Source of the DNA: Calendula officinalis
Taxonomy: Eukaryota; Streptophyta; Magnoliopsida; Asterales; Asteraceae
Direction: 5' to 3'
Assembly (NCBI GenBank): GCA_963853835.1
Contig: OY970821.1
Coordinates: forward strand, 51,042,646 to 51,106,645
Length of the DNA: 64,000 nucleotides
This document shows, in pieces, positions 12,798 through 23,850 of the stretch. Each line of letters begins with the position of its first letter. The stretch's first letter is position 1. Both the position numbers and the translations under genes were made by a program. The notes beneath the pieces were generated by a model. The model saw only the letters and a list, made by a program, of their open reading frames with translations, was not told the DNA's origin and searched no databases.

Positions 12798-15700
12798 TTC
12801 GGGCCGAGGTCGGAGTTCGGGCCGAGGTTGAAGTTCGGGCCGAGGTTGAAGTTCGGGCCGAAAATAAAGTTCGGGCCGGGAAAAGTGAAGAGTTCGGGCC
12901 GAACTTGTTCTTGGCAGTGACGAACGAACCAGCTATTTTGGTTACTCGTGGGCGTGAAACGGACACCCGAGCTGAAAGTTATGAATGTTTAGTATAGCAC
13001 CTTTTGTCACACAATATAGGATATTTAAGAGTTAAGGCCAAAGAGGGATGTTCGGGCCGAAGTGGTGTTCGGGCCGAAGTGGGATGTTCGGGCCGAAGTG
13101 GTGTTCGGGCCGAAGTTCGGTGTTTTGGCCGAGGATGATGTTCGGGCCGAGGTTGGAGTTCGGGCCGACGTTGGAGTTCGGGCCGAGGTTGCAGTTCGGG
13201 CCGACGTTGAAGTTCGGGCCGAAAATGAAGTTTGGGCCGGGAACAGTGAAGAGTTCGGGCCGAACTTGTTCTTGGCAGTGACGAACGAACCAGCTATTTT
13301 GGTTACTCATGGGCGTGAAACGGACACCCGAGCTGAAAGTTATGAATGTTTTAGTATAACACCTTTTGTCACACAATCTTGGATATTGAAGAGTTCGGGC
13401 CAAAGAGGGATGTTCGGGCCGAAGTGGTGTTCGGGCCGAAGTGGGATGTTCGGGCCGAAGTGGTGTTCGAGCCGAAGTGGTGTTCGGGCCGAAGTTCGGT
13501 GTTCGGGCCGAGGATGATGTTCGGGCCGAGGTTGAAGTTCGGGCCGAGGTCGGAGTTCGGGCCGAGGTTGAAATTCGGGCCGAGGTTGAAGTTCGGTCCG
13601 AAAATGAAGTTCGGGCCGGGAACAGTGAAGAGTTCGGGCCGAACTTGTTCTTGGCAGTGACGAACGAACCAGCTATTTTGGTTACTCATGGGCGTGAAAC
13701 GGACACCCGAGCTGAAAGTTATGAATGTTTTAGTATAGCACCTTTTGTCACACAATCTTGGATATTGAAGAGTTCGGGCCAAAGAGGGATGTTCGGGCCG
13801 AAGTGGGATGTTCGGGCCGAAGTGGTGTTCGGGCCGAAGTGGTGTTCGGGCCGAAGTGGTGTTCGGGCCGTAGTGGTGTTCGGGCCGAGGATGATGTTCG
13901 GGCCGAGGTTGAAGTTCGGGTCGAGGTCGGAGTTCGGGCCGAGGTCGGAGTTCGGGCCGAGGTTGAAGTTCGGGCCAAAAATGAAGTTCGGACCGGGAAC
14001 AGTGAAGAGTTCGGGCCGAACTTGTTCTTGGCAGTGACGAACGAACCAGCTATTTTGGTTACTCGTGGGCGTGAAACGGACACCCGAGCTGAAAGTTATG
14101 AATGTTTTAGTATAGCACCTTTTGTCACACAATCTCTGATATTGAAGAGTTCGGGCCAAAGAGGGATGTTCGGGGCGGTGGTGTTCGGGCCGAAGTGGGA
14201 TGTTCGGGCCGAAGTGGTGTTCGGGCCGAAGTGGTGTTCGGGCCGAAGTGGTGTTCGGCCCGAACTTCGGTGTTCGGGCCGAGGATGATGTTCGGGCCGA
14301 GGTTGGAGTTCGGGCCGACGTTGGAGTTCGGGCCGAGGTTGAAGTTCGGGCCGAGGTTGAAGTTCGGGCCGAAAATGAAGTTCGGGCCGGGAACGGTGAA
14401 GAGTTCGGGCCGAACTTGTTCTTGGCAGTGACGAACGAACCAACTATTTTGGTTACTCATGGGCGTGAAACGGACACCCGAGCTGAAAGTTATGAATGTT
14501 TTAGTATAGCACCTTTTGTCACACAATCTTGGATATTGAAGAGTTCGGGCCAAAGAGGGATGTTCGGGCCGAAGTGGTGTTCGTGCCGAAGCGGGATGTT
14601 CGGGCCGAAGTGGTGTTCGGGCCGAAGTGGTGTTCGGGCCGAAGTTCGGTATTCGGGCCGAGGATGATGTTCGGGCCGAGGTTGAAGTTCGGGCCGAGGT
14701 CGGAGTTCGAGCCGAGGTTGAAGTTCGGGCCGAGGTTGAAGTTCGGGCCGAAAATGAAGTTCGGGCCGGGAACAGTGAAGAGTTCGGGCCGAACTTGTTC
14801 TTGGCAGTGACGAACGAACCATCTATTTTGGTTACTCGTGGGCGTGAAACGGACACCCGAGCTGAAAGTTATGAATGTTTTATTATAGCACCTTTTGTCA
14901 CACAATCTTGGATATTGAAGAGTTCGGGCCGAAGAGGGATGTTCGGGCCGAAGTCGTGTTCGGGCCGAAGTGGGAAGTTCGGGCCGAAGTGGTGTTCGGG
15001 CCGAAGTGGTGTTCGGGCCGAAGTTCGGTGTTCGGGCCTTGGATGATGTTCGGGCCGAGGTTGAAGTTCGGGCCGAGGTCGGAGTTCGGGCCGAGGTTAA
15101 AGTTCGGGCCGAGGTTGAAGTTCGGTCCGAAAATGAAGTTCGGGCCAGGAACAGTGAAGAGTTCGGGCCGAACTTGTTCTTGGCAGTGACGAACGAACCA
15201 GCTATTTTGGTTACTCATGGGCGTGAAACGGACACCCGAGCTGAAAGTTATGAATGTTTTAGTATAGCACCTTTTGTCACACAATCTTGGATACTGAAGA
15301 GTTCGGGCCAAAGAGGGATGTTCGGGCCGAACTGGTGTTCGGGCTGAAGTGGGATGTTTGGGCCGAAGTGGTGTTCGGGCCGAAGTGGTGTTCGGGCCGA
15401 AGTGGTGTTCGGGCCGAAGTTCGGTGTTCGGGCCGAGGATGGTGTTCGGGCCGAGGTTGAAGTTCGGGCCGAGGTCGGAGTTCGGGCCGAGGTCGGAGTT
15501 CGGGCCGAGGTTGAAGTTCGGGCCGAAAATGAAGTTCGGACCGGGAACAGTGAAGAGTTCGGGCCGAACTTGTTCTTGGCAGTGACGAACGAACCAGCTA
15601 ATTTGGTTACTCGTGGGCGTGAAACGGACACCCGAGCTGAAAGTTATGAATGTTTTAATATAGCACCTTTTGTCACACAATCTTGGATATTGAAGAGTTC

Positions 15701-15838
15701 CGGCCGAAGAGGGATGTTCGGGCCGAAGTCGTGTTCGGGCCGAAGTGGGATGTTCGGGCCGAAGTGGTGTTCGGGCCGAAGTTGTGTTCGGGCCGAAGTT
15801 CGGTGTTCGGGCCGAGGATGATGTTCGGGCCGAGGTTG
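12798..15838 (+). repeat. Satellite A 8-unit higher-order repeat (3,044 bp), copy 2
   Basis: Adjacent direct copy of 9,755-12,797. Only scattered substitutions separate the two, for example CAATATAGGATA (13,013) against CAATATTGGATA (9,969), and GTATTCGGGCC (about 14,649) against GTGTTCGGGCC. The near identity over three kilobases indicates a recent event that moved eight units at once. Confidence 0.87.
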
Positions 15839-17849
15839 AAGTTCGGGCCGAGGTCGGAGTTCGGGCTGAGGTTGAAGTTCGGGACAAGGTTGAAGTTCGG
15901 GCCGAAAATGAAGTTCGGGCCGGGAACAGTGAAGAGTTCGGGCCGAACTTGTTCTTGGCAGTGACGAACGAACCAGCTATTTTGGTTACTCGTGGGCGTG
16001 AAACGGACACCCGAGCTGAAAGTTATGAATGTTTTAGTATAACACCTTTTGTCACACAATCTTGGATATTGAAGAGTTTGGGGCGTAGAGGGATGTTCGG
16101 GCCGAAGTGGTGTTCGGGCCGAAGTGGGATGTTCGGGCTGAAGTGGTGTACGGGCCGAAGTTCGGTGTTCGGCCCGAGGATGATGTTCGGGCCGAGGTCG
16201 GAGTTCGGGCCGAGGTTGATGTTCGGGCCGAGGTTGAAGTTCGGGCCGGGAACAGTGAAGAGTTCGGGCCGAACTTGTTCTTGGCAGTGACGAACGAACC
16301 AGCTATTTTGGTTACTCGTGGGCGTGAAACGGACACCCGAGCTGAAAGTTATGAATGTTTTAGTATATTACCTTTTGTCACACAATCTCTGATATTGAAG
16401 AGTTCGGGCTGAAGAGGGATGTTCGGGGCGAAGTGGTGTTCGGGCCGAAGTGGGATGTTCGGGCCGAAGTGGTGTTCGGGCCGAAGTGGTGTTCGGCCCG
16501 AACTTCGGTGTTCGGGCCGAGGATAATGTTCGGGCCGAGGTTGAAGTTCGGGCCGAGGTCGGAGTTCGGGCCGAGGTTGAAGTTCGGGCCGAGGTTGAAG
16601 TTCGGGCCGAAAATGAAGTTCGGGCCGGGAAAAGTGAAGAGTTCGGGCCGAACTTGTTCTTGGCAGTGACGAACGAACCAGCTATTTTGGTTACTCGTGG
16701 GCGTGAAACGGACACCCGAGCTGAAAGTTATGATTGTTTAGTATAGCACCTTTTGTCACACAATCTTGGATATTGAAGAGTTAAGGCCGAAGAGGGATGT
16801 TCGGGCCGAAGTGGTGTTCGGGCCGAAGTTCGGTGTTCGGGCCGAGGATGATGTTCGGGCCGAGGTTGGAGTTCGGGCCGAGGTTGGAGTTCGGGCCGAG
16901 GTTGCAGTTCGGGCCGAGGTTAAAGTTCGGGCCGAAAATAAAGTTCGGGCCGGGAACAGTGAAGAGTTCGGGCCGAACTTGTTCTTGGCAGTGACGAACG
17001 AACCAGCTATTTTGGTTACTCGTGGGCGTGAAACGGACACCCGAGCTGAAAGTTATGAATGTTTTAATATAGCACATTTTGTCACACAATCTTGGATATT
17101 GAAGAGTTCCGGCCGAAGAGGGATGTTCGGGCAGAAGTCGTGTTCGGGCCGAAGTGGGATGTTCGGGCCGAAGTGGTGTTCGGGCCGAAGTTGTGTTCGG
17201 GCCGAAGTTCGGTGTTCGGGCCGAGGATGATTTTCGGGCCGAGGTTGAAGTTCGGGCTGAGGTCGGAGTTCGGGCTGAGGTTGAAGTTCGGGACAAGGTT
17301 GAAGTTCGGGCCGAAAATGAAGTTCGGGCCGGGAACAGTGAAGAGTTCGGGCCGAACTTGTTCTTGGCAGTGACGAACGAACCAGCTATTTTGGTTACTC
17401 ATGGGCGTGAAACGGACACCCGAGCTGAAAGTTATGAATGTTTTAGTATAGCACCTTTTGTCACACAATCTTGGATATTGAAGAGTTCGGGCCAAAGAGG
17501 AATGTTCGGGCCGAAGTGGTGTTCGTGCCGAAGCGGGATGTTCGGGCCGAAGTGCTGTTCGCGCCGAAGTGGTGTTCGGGCCGAAGTTCGGTGTTCGGGC
17601 CGAGGATGATGTTCGGGCCGAGGTTGAAGTTCGGGCCGAGGTCGGAGTTCGAGCCGAGGTTGAAGTTCGGGCCGAGGTTGAAGTTCGGGCCGAAAATGAA
17701 GTTCGGGCCGGGAACAGTGAAGAGTTCGGGCCGAACTTGTTCTTGGCAGTGACGAACGAACCAGCTATTTTGGTTACTCTTGGGCGTGAAACGGACACCC
17801 GAGCTGAAAGTTATGAATGTTTTAATATAGCACCTTTTGTCACACAATC

Positions 17850-18228
17850 TTGGATATTGAAGAGTTCGGGCCGAAGAGGGATGTTCGGGCCGAAGTCGTG
17901 TTCGGGCCGAAGTGGGAAGTTCGGGCCGAAGTGGTGTTCGGGCCGAAGTGGTGTTCGGGCCGAAGTTCGGTGTTCGGGCCGAGGATGATGTTCGGGCCGA
18001 GGTTGAAGTTCGGGCCGAGGTCGGAGTTCGGGCCGAGGTTGAAGTTCGGGCCGAGGTTGAAGTTCGGTCCGAAAATGAAGTTCGGGCCGGGAACAGTGAA
18101 GAGTTCGGGCCGAACTTGTTCTTCGCAGTGACGAACGAACCAGCTATTTTGGTTACTCATGGGCGTGAAACGGACACCCGAGCTGAAAGTTATGAATGTT
18201 TTAGTATAGCACCTTTTGTCACACAATC
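17850..18228 (+). repeat. Satellite A, modal 379-bp unit (reference copy)
   Basis: A clean example of the commonest unit length. It opens with TTGGATATTGAAGAG (17,850-17,864), continues with the subrepeat block (17,865-18,080) and ends with the bulk of the spacer (18,081-18,228). The next unit starts at 18,229 with the same landmark. The 379-bp length is not a multiple of three, so any reading frame shifts at each unit. About 379 bp is close to two nucleosome repeats; that is an observation about size only, not evidence of phasing. Confidence 0.93.
17865..18080 (+). repeat. Subrepeat block of satellite A (12 x 18 bp on average)
   Basis: Reading from 17,865 the cores start at 17,865, 17,884, 17,901, 17,920, 17,937, 17,954, 17,966 (shortened), 17,973, 17,991, 18,009, 18,027, 18,045 and 18,063. 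Spacings are 19, 17, 19, 17, 17, 12+7, then six of 18. The first half totals 108 bp and so does the second, so the block is 216 bp. The left half carries the core followed by GTGGTG-like or GTGGGATG-like tails; the right half carries GGTTGAAG-like or GGTCGGAG-like tails. The block probably arose by expansion of an 18-bp ancestor, with compensating 17/19 length variants. That origin is inferred. Confidence 0.9.
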
Positions 18229-20326
18229 TTGGATATTGAAGAGTTCGGGCCAAAGAGGGATGTTCGGGCCGAACTGGTGTTCGGGCCGAAGTGGGATGTT
18301 CGGGCCGAAGTGGTGTTCGGGCCGAAGTGGTGTTCGGGCCGAAGTTCGGTGTTCGGGCCGAGGATGATGTTCGGGCCGAGGTCGGAGTTCGGGCCGAGGT
18401 CGGAGTTCGGGCCGAGGTCGGAGTTCGGGCCGAGGTTGGAGTTCGGGCCGAAAATGAAGTTCGGACCGGGAACAGTGAAGAGTTCGGGCCGAACTTGTTC
18501 TTGGCAGTGATGAACGAACCAGCTATTTTGGTTACTCGTGGGCGTGAAACGGACACCCGAGCTGAAAGTTATGAATGTTTTAATATAGCACCTTTTGTCA
18601 CACAATCTTGGATATTGAAGAGTTCCGGCCGAAGAGGGATGTTCGGGCCGAAGTCGTGTTTGGGCCGAAGTGGGATGTTCGGGCCGAAGTGGTGTTCGGG
18701 CCGAAGTTGTGTTCGGGCCGAAGTTCGGTGTTCGGGCCGAGGATGATGTTCGGGCCGAGGTTGAAGTTCGGGCCGAGGTCGGAGTTCGGGCTGAGGTTGA
18801 AGTTCGGGACAAGGTTGAAGTTCGGGCCGAAAATGAAGTTCGGGCCGGGAACAGTGAAGAGTTCGGGCCGAACTTGTTCTTGGCAGTGACGAACGAACCA
18901 GCTATTTTGGTTACTCATGGGCGTGAAACGGACACCCGAGCTGAAAGTTATGAATGTTTTAGTATAGCACCTTTTGTCACACAATCTTGGATATTGAAGA
19001 GTTCGGGCCAAAGAGGGATGTTCGGGCCGAAGTGGTGTTCGTGCCGAAGCGGGATGTTCGGGCCGAAGTGGTGTTCGGGCCGAAGTGGTGTTCGGGCCGA
19101 AGTTCGGTGTTCGGGCCGAGGATGATGTTCGGGCCGAGGTTGAAGTTCGGGCCGAGGTCGGAGTTCGAGCCGAGGTTGAAGTTCGGGCCGAGGTTGAAGT
19201 TCGGGCCGAAAATGAAGTTCGGGCCGGGAACAGTGAAGAGTTCGGGCCGAACTTGTTCTTGGCAGTGACGAACGAACCATCTATTTTGGTTACTCGTGGG
19301 CGTGAAACGGACACCCGAGCTGAAAGTTATGAATGTTTTAATATAGCACCTTTTGTCACACAATCTTGGATATTGAAGAGTTCGGGCCGAAGAGGGATGT
19401 TCGGGCCGAAGTCGTGTTCGGGCCGAAGTGGGAAGTTCGGGCCGAAGTGGTGTTCGGGCCGAAGTTCGGTGTTCGGGCCTTGGATGATGTTCGGGCCGAG
19501 GTTGAAGTTCGGGCCGAGGTCGGAGTTCGGGCCGAGGTTAAAGTTCGGGCCGAGGTTGAAGTTCGGTCCGAAAATGAAGTTCGGGCCAGGAACAGTGAAG
19601 AGTTCGGGCCGAACTTGTTCTTGGCAGTGACGAACGAACCAGCTATTTTGGTTACTCATGGGCGTGAAACGGACACCCGAGCTGAAAGTTATGAATGTTT
19701 TAGTATAGCACCTTTTGTCACACAATCTTGGATACTGAAGAGTTCGGGCCAAAGAGGGATGTTCGGGCCGAACTGGTGTTCGGGCTGAAGTGGGATGTTT
19801 GGGCCGAAGTGGTGTTCGGGCCGAAGTGGTGTTCGGGCCGAAGTTCGGTGTTCGGGCCGAGGATGATGTTCGGGCCGAGGTTGAAGTTCGGGCCGAGGTC
19901 GGAGTTCGGGCCGAGGTCGGAGTTCGGGCCGAGGTTGAAGTTCGGGCCGAAAATGAAGTTCGGACCGGGAACAGTGAAGAGTTCGGGCCGAACTTGTTCT
20001 TGGCAGTGACGAACGAACCAGCTAATTTGGTTACTCGTGGGCGTGAAACGGACACCCGAGCTGAAAGTTATGAATGTTTTAATATAGCACCTTTTGTCAC
20101 ACAATCTTGGATATTGAAGAGTTCCGGCCGAAGAGGGATGTTCGGGCCGAAGTCGTGTTCGGGCCGAAGTGGGATGTTCGGGCCGAAGTGGTGTTCGGGC
20201 CGAAGTTGTGTTCGGGCCGAAGTTCGGTGTTCGGGCCGATGATGATGTTCGGGCCGAGGTTGAAGTTCGGGCCGAGGTCGGAGTTCGGGCTGAGGTTGAA
20301 GTTCGGGACAAGGTTGAAGTTCGGGC
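18070..20326 (+). repeat. Satellite A 6-unit higher-order repeat (about 2,257 bp), copy 1
   Basis: Matches the following segment (20,327 to about 22,610) at an offset of 2,257 bp, widening to 2,274 bp near 22,002 when copy 2 gains one 17-bp subrepeat. Shared private features include TTCTTCGCAGTG (18,120 and 20,377), four GGTCGGAG/GGTTGGAG subrepeats in a row, CAGTGATGAACG, and GTGTTTGGGCCG. Confidence 0.82.
18081..18243 (+). repeat. Conserved spacer of satellite A (about 163 bp)
   Basis: This non-repetitive part separates consecutive subrepeat blocks. It begins at a core that runs into GGGAACAGTGAAGAG, carries one more full core (TTCGGGCCGAACTTGTTC), then a stretch without cores containing CCAGCTATTTTGGTTACTC, CGGACACCCGAGC and CACCTTTTGTCACACAATC, and closes with TTGGATATTGAAGAG. 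It is much less variable in length than the subrepeat block, with a few recurrent substitutions (TCATGGGCG for TCGTGGGCG, TTTAATATAGC for TTTAGTATAGC, CTGATATTG for TTGGATATTG) that mark families of units. I see no Pol III A or B box and no polyadenylation signal that would make it a transcription unit. Confidence 0.88.
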
Positions 20327-22610
20327 CGAAAATGAAGTTCGGGCCGGGAACAGTGAAGAGTTCGGGCCGAACTTGTTCTTCGCAGTGACGAACGAACCAG
20401 CTATTTTGGTTACTCATGGGCGTGAAACGGACACCCGAGCTGAAAGTTATGAATGTTTTAGTATAGCACCTTTTGTCACACAATCTTGGATATTGAAGAG
20501 TTCGGGCCAAAGAGGGATGTTCGGGCCGAACTGGTGTTCGGGCCGAAGTGGGATGTTCGGGCCGAAGTGGTGTTCGGGCCGAAGTGGTGTTCGGGCCGAA
20601 GTTCGGTGTTCGGGCCGAGGATGATGTTCGGGCCGAGGTCGGAGTTCGGGCCGAGGTCGGAGTTCGGGCCGAGGTCGGAGTTCGGGCCGAGGTTGGAGTT
20701 CGGGCCGAAAATGAATTTCGGACCGGGAACAGTGAAGAGTTCGGGCCGAACTTGTTCTTGGCAGTGATGAACGAACCAGCTATTTTGGTTACTCGTGGGC
20801 GTGAAACGGACACCCGAGCTGAAAGTTATGAATGTTTTAATATAGCACCTTTTGTCACACAATCTTGGATATTGAAGAGTTCCGGCCGAAGAGGGATGTT
20901 CGGGCCGAAGTCGTGTTTGGGCCGAAGTGGGATGTTCGGGCCGAAGTGGTGTTCGGGCCGAAGTTGTGTTCGGGCCGAAGTTCGGTGTTCGGGCCGAGGA
21001 TGATGTTCGGGCCGAGGTTGAAGTTCGGGCCGAGGTCGGAGTTCGGGCTGAGGTTGAAGTTCGGGACAAGGTTGAAGTTCGGGCCGAAAATGAAGTTCGG
21101 GCCGGGAACAGTGAAGAGTTCGGGCCGAACTTGTTCTTGGCAGTGACGAACGAACCAGCTATTTTGGTTACTCATGGGCGTGAAACGGACACCCGAGCTG
21201 AAAGTTATGAATGTTTTAGTATAGCACCTTTTGTCACACAATCTTGGATATTGAAGAGTTCGGGCCAAAGAGGGATGTTCGGGCCGAAGTGGTGTTCGTG
21301 CCGAAGCGGGATGTTCGGGCCGAAGTGGTGTTCGGGCCGAAGTGGTGTTCGGGCCGAAGTTCGGTGTTCGGGCCGAGGATGATGTTCGGGCCGAGGTTGA
21401 AGTTCGGGCCGAGGTCGGAGTTCGAGCCGAGGTTGAAGTTCGGGCCGAGGTTGAAGTTCGGGCCGAAAATGAAGTTCGGGCCGGGAACAGTGAAGAGTTC
21501 GGGCCGAACTTGTTCTTGGCAGTGACGAACGAACCATCTATTTTGGTTACTCGTGGGCGTGAAACGGACACCCGAGCTGAAAGTTATGAATGTTTTAATA
21601 TAGCACCTTTTGTCACACAATCTTGGATATTGAAGAGTTCGGGCCGAAGAGGGATGTTCGGGCCGAAGTCGTGTTCGGGCCGAAGTGGGAAGTTCGGGCC
21701 GAAGTGGTGTTCGGGCCGAAGTGGTGTTCGGGCCGAAGTTCGGTGTTCGGGCCTTGGATGATGTTCGGGCCGAGGTTGAAGTTCGGGCCGAGGTCGGAGT
21801 TCGGGCCGAGGTTAAAGTTCGGGCCGAGGTTGAAGTTCGGTCCGAAAATGAAGTTCGGGCCAGGAACAGTGAAGAGTTCGGGCCGAACTTGTTCTTGGCA
21901 GTGACGAACGAACCAGCTATTTTGGTTACTCATGGGCGTGAAACGGACACCCGAGCTGAAAGTTATGAATGTTTTAGTATAGCACCTTTTGTCACACAAT
22001 CTTGGATACTGAAGAGTTCGGGCCAAAGAGGGATGTTCAGGCCGAACTGGTGTTCGGGCTGAAGTGGGATGTTTGGGCCGAAGTGGTGTTCGGGCCGAAG
22101 TGGTGTTCGGGCCGAAGTGGTGTTCGGGCCGAAGTTCGGTGTTCGGGCCGAGGATGATGTTCGGGCCGAGGTTGAAGTTCGGGCCGAGGTCGGAGTTCGG
22201 GCCGAGGTCGGAGTTCGGGCCGAGGTTGAAGTTCGGGCCGAAAATGAAGTTCGGACCGGGAACAGTGAAGAGTTCGGGCCGAACTTGTTCTTGGCAGTGA
22301 CGAACGAACCAGCTAATTTGGTTACTCGTGGGCGTGAAACGGACACCCGAGCTGAAAGTTATGAATGTTTTAATATAGCACCTTTTGTCACACAATCTTG
22401 GATATTGAAGAGTTCCGGCCGAAGAGGGATGTTCGGGCCGAAGTCGTGTTTGGGCCGAAGTGGGATGTTCGGGCCGAAGTGGTGTTCGGGCCGAAGTTGT
22501 GTTCGGGCCGAAGTTCGGTGTTCGGGCCGAGGATGATGTTCGGGCCGAGGTTGAAGTTCGGGCCGAGGTCGGAGTTCGGGCTGAGGTTGAAGTTCGGGAC
22601 AAGGTTGAAG
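20327..22610 (+). repeat. Satellite A 6-unit higher-order repeat, copy 2
   Basis: Tandem copy of 18,070-20,326. Its left boundary falls inside a unit: 20,107-20,326 resembles the GAGTTCCGGCC unit type, while the spacer after it is the TTCTTCGCAGTG type. That marks a recombination point within the unit. Edges are approximate. Confidence 0.8.
20785..22317 (+). repeat. Satellite A 4-unit repeat (1,533 bp), copy 1
   Basis: Matches 22,318-23,850 at an offset of 1,533 bp over four units. It overlaps the 6-unit repeat, so the two amplification registers are nested. Shared markers include TTCAGGCCGAACTGG (about 22,037 and 23,570 at the next offset) and GGGCCTTGGATG. Confidence 0.78.
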
Positions 22611-23850
22611 TTCGGGCCGAAAATGAAGTTCGGGCCGGGAACAGTGAAGAGTTCGGGCCGAACTTGTTCTTGGCAGTGACGAACGAACCAGCTATTTTGG
22701 TTACTCATGGGCGTGAAACGTACACCCGAGCTGAAAGTTATGAATGTTTTAGTATAGCACCTTTTGTCACACAATCTTGGATATTGAAGAGTTCGGGCCA
22801 AAGAGGGATGTTCGGGCCGAAGTGGTGTTCGTGCCGAAGCGGGATGTTCGGGCCGAAGTGGTGTTCGGGCCGAAGTGGTGTTCGGGCCGAAGTTCGGTGT
22901 TCGGGCCGAGGATGATGTTCGGGCCGAGGTTGAAGTTCGGGCCGAGGTCGGAGTTCGAGCCGAGGTTGAAGTTCGGGCCGAGGTTGAAGTTCGGGCCGAA
23001 AATGAAGTTCGGGCCGGGAACAGTGAAGAGTTCGGGCCGAACTTGTTCTTGGCAGTGACGAACGAACCATCTATTTTGGTTACTCGTGGGCGTGAAACGG
23101 ACACCCGAGCTGAAAGTTATGAATGTTTTAATATAGCACCTTTTGTCACACAATCTTGGATATTGAAGAGTTCGGGCCGAAGAGGGATGTTCGGGCCGAA
23201 GTCGTGTTCGGGCCGAAGTGGGAAGTTCGGGCCGAAGTGGTGTTCGGGCCGAAGTGGTGTTCGGGCCGAAGTTCGGTGTTCGGGCCTTGGATGATGTTCG
23301 GGCCGAGGTTGAAGTTCGGGCCGAGGTCGGAGTTCGGGCCGAGGTTAAAGTTCGGGCCGAGGTTGAAGTTCGGTCCGAAAATGAAGTTCGGGCCAGGAAC
23401 AGTGAAGAGTTCGGGCCGAACTTGTTCTTGGCAGTGACGAACGAACCAGCTATTTTGGTTACTCATGTGCGTGAAACGGACACCCGAGCTGAAAGTTATG
23501 AATGTTTTAGTATAGCACCTTTTGTCACACAATCTTGGATACTGAAGAGTTCGGGCCAAAGAGGGATGTTCAGGCCGAACTGGTGTTCGGGCTGAAGTGG
23601 GATGTTTGGGCCGAAGTGGTGTTCGGGCCGAAGTGGTGTTCGGGCCGAAGTGGTGTTCGGGCCGAAGTTCGGTGTTCGGGCCGAGGATGATGTTCGGGCC
23701 GAGGTTGAAGTTCGGGCCGAGGTCGGAGTTCGGGCCGAGGTCGGAGTTCGGGCCGAGGTTGAAGTTCGGGCCGAAAATGAAGTTCGGACCGGGAACAGTG
23801 AAGAGTTCGGGCCGAACTTGTTCTTGGCAGTGACGAACGAACCAGCTAAT
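22318..23850 (+). repeat. Satellite A 4-unit repeat (1,533 bp), copy 2
   Basis: Tandem copy of 20,785-22,317. Private substitutions include GAAACGTACACC (22,721) and ACTCATGTGCG (23,463), each present once only, so they arose after the duplication. Confidence 0.78.

Larger units (their letters stand above)
14447..18910 (+). repeat. Satellite A segment repeated 8,248 bp downstream, copy 1
   Basis: This segment of about 4.4 kb matches 22,695-27,160 at an offset of 8,248-8,249 bp. Markers shared by the pair include TTCGTGCCGAAGCGGG, the GGGCCTTGG subrepeat, GAGTTTGGGGCGTAGAGG, TTATGATTGTTTAG in the spacer and GCTGTTCGCGCC. One unit near 25,014-25,340 of the second copy is chimeric relative to 16,766-17,091, so the match is not continuous. 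Confidence 0.78.
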
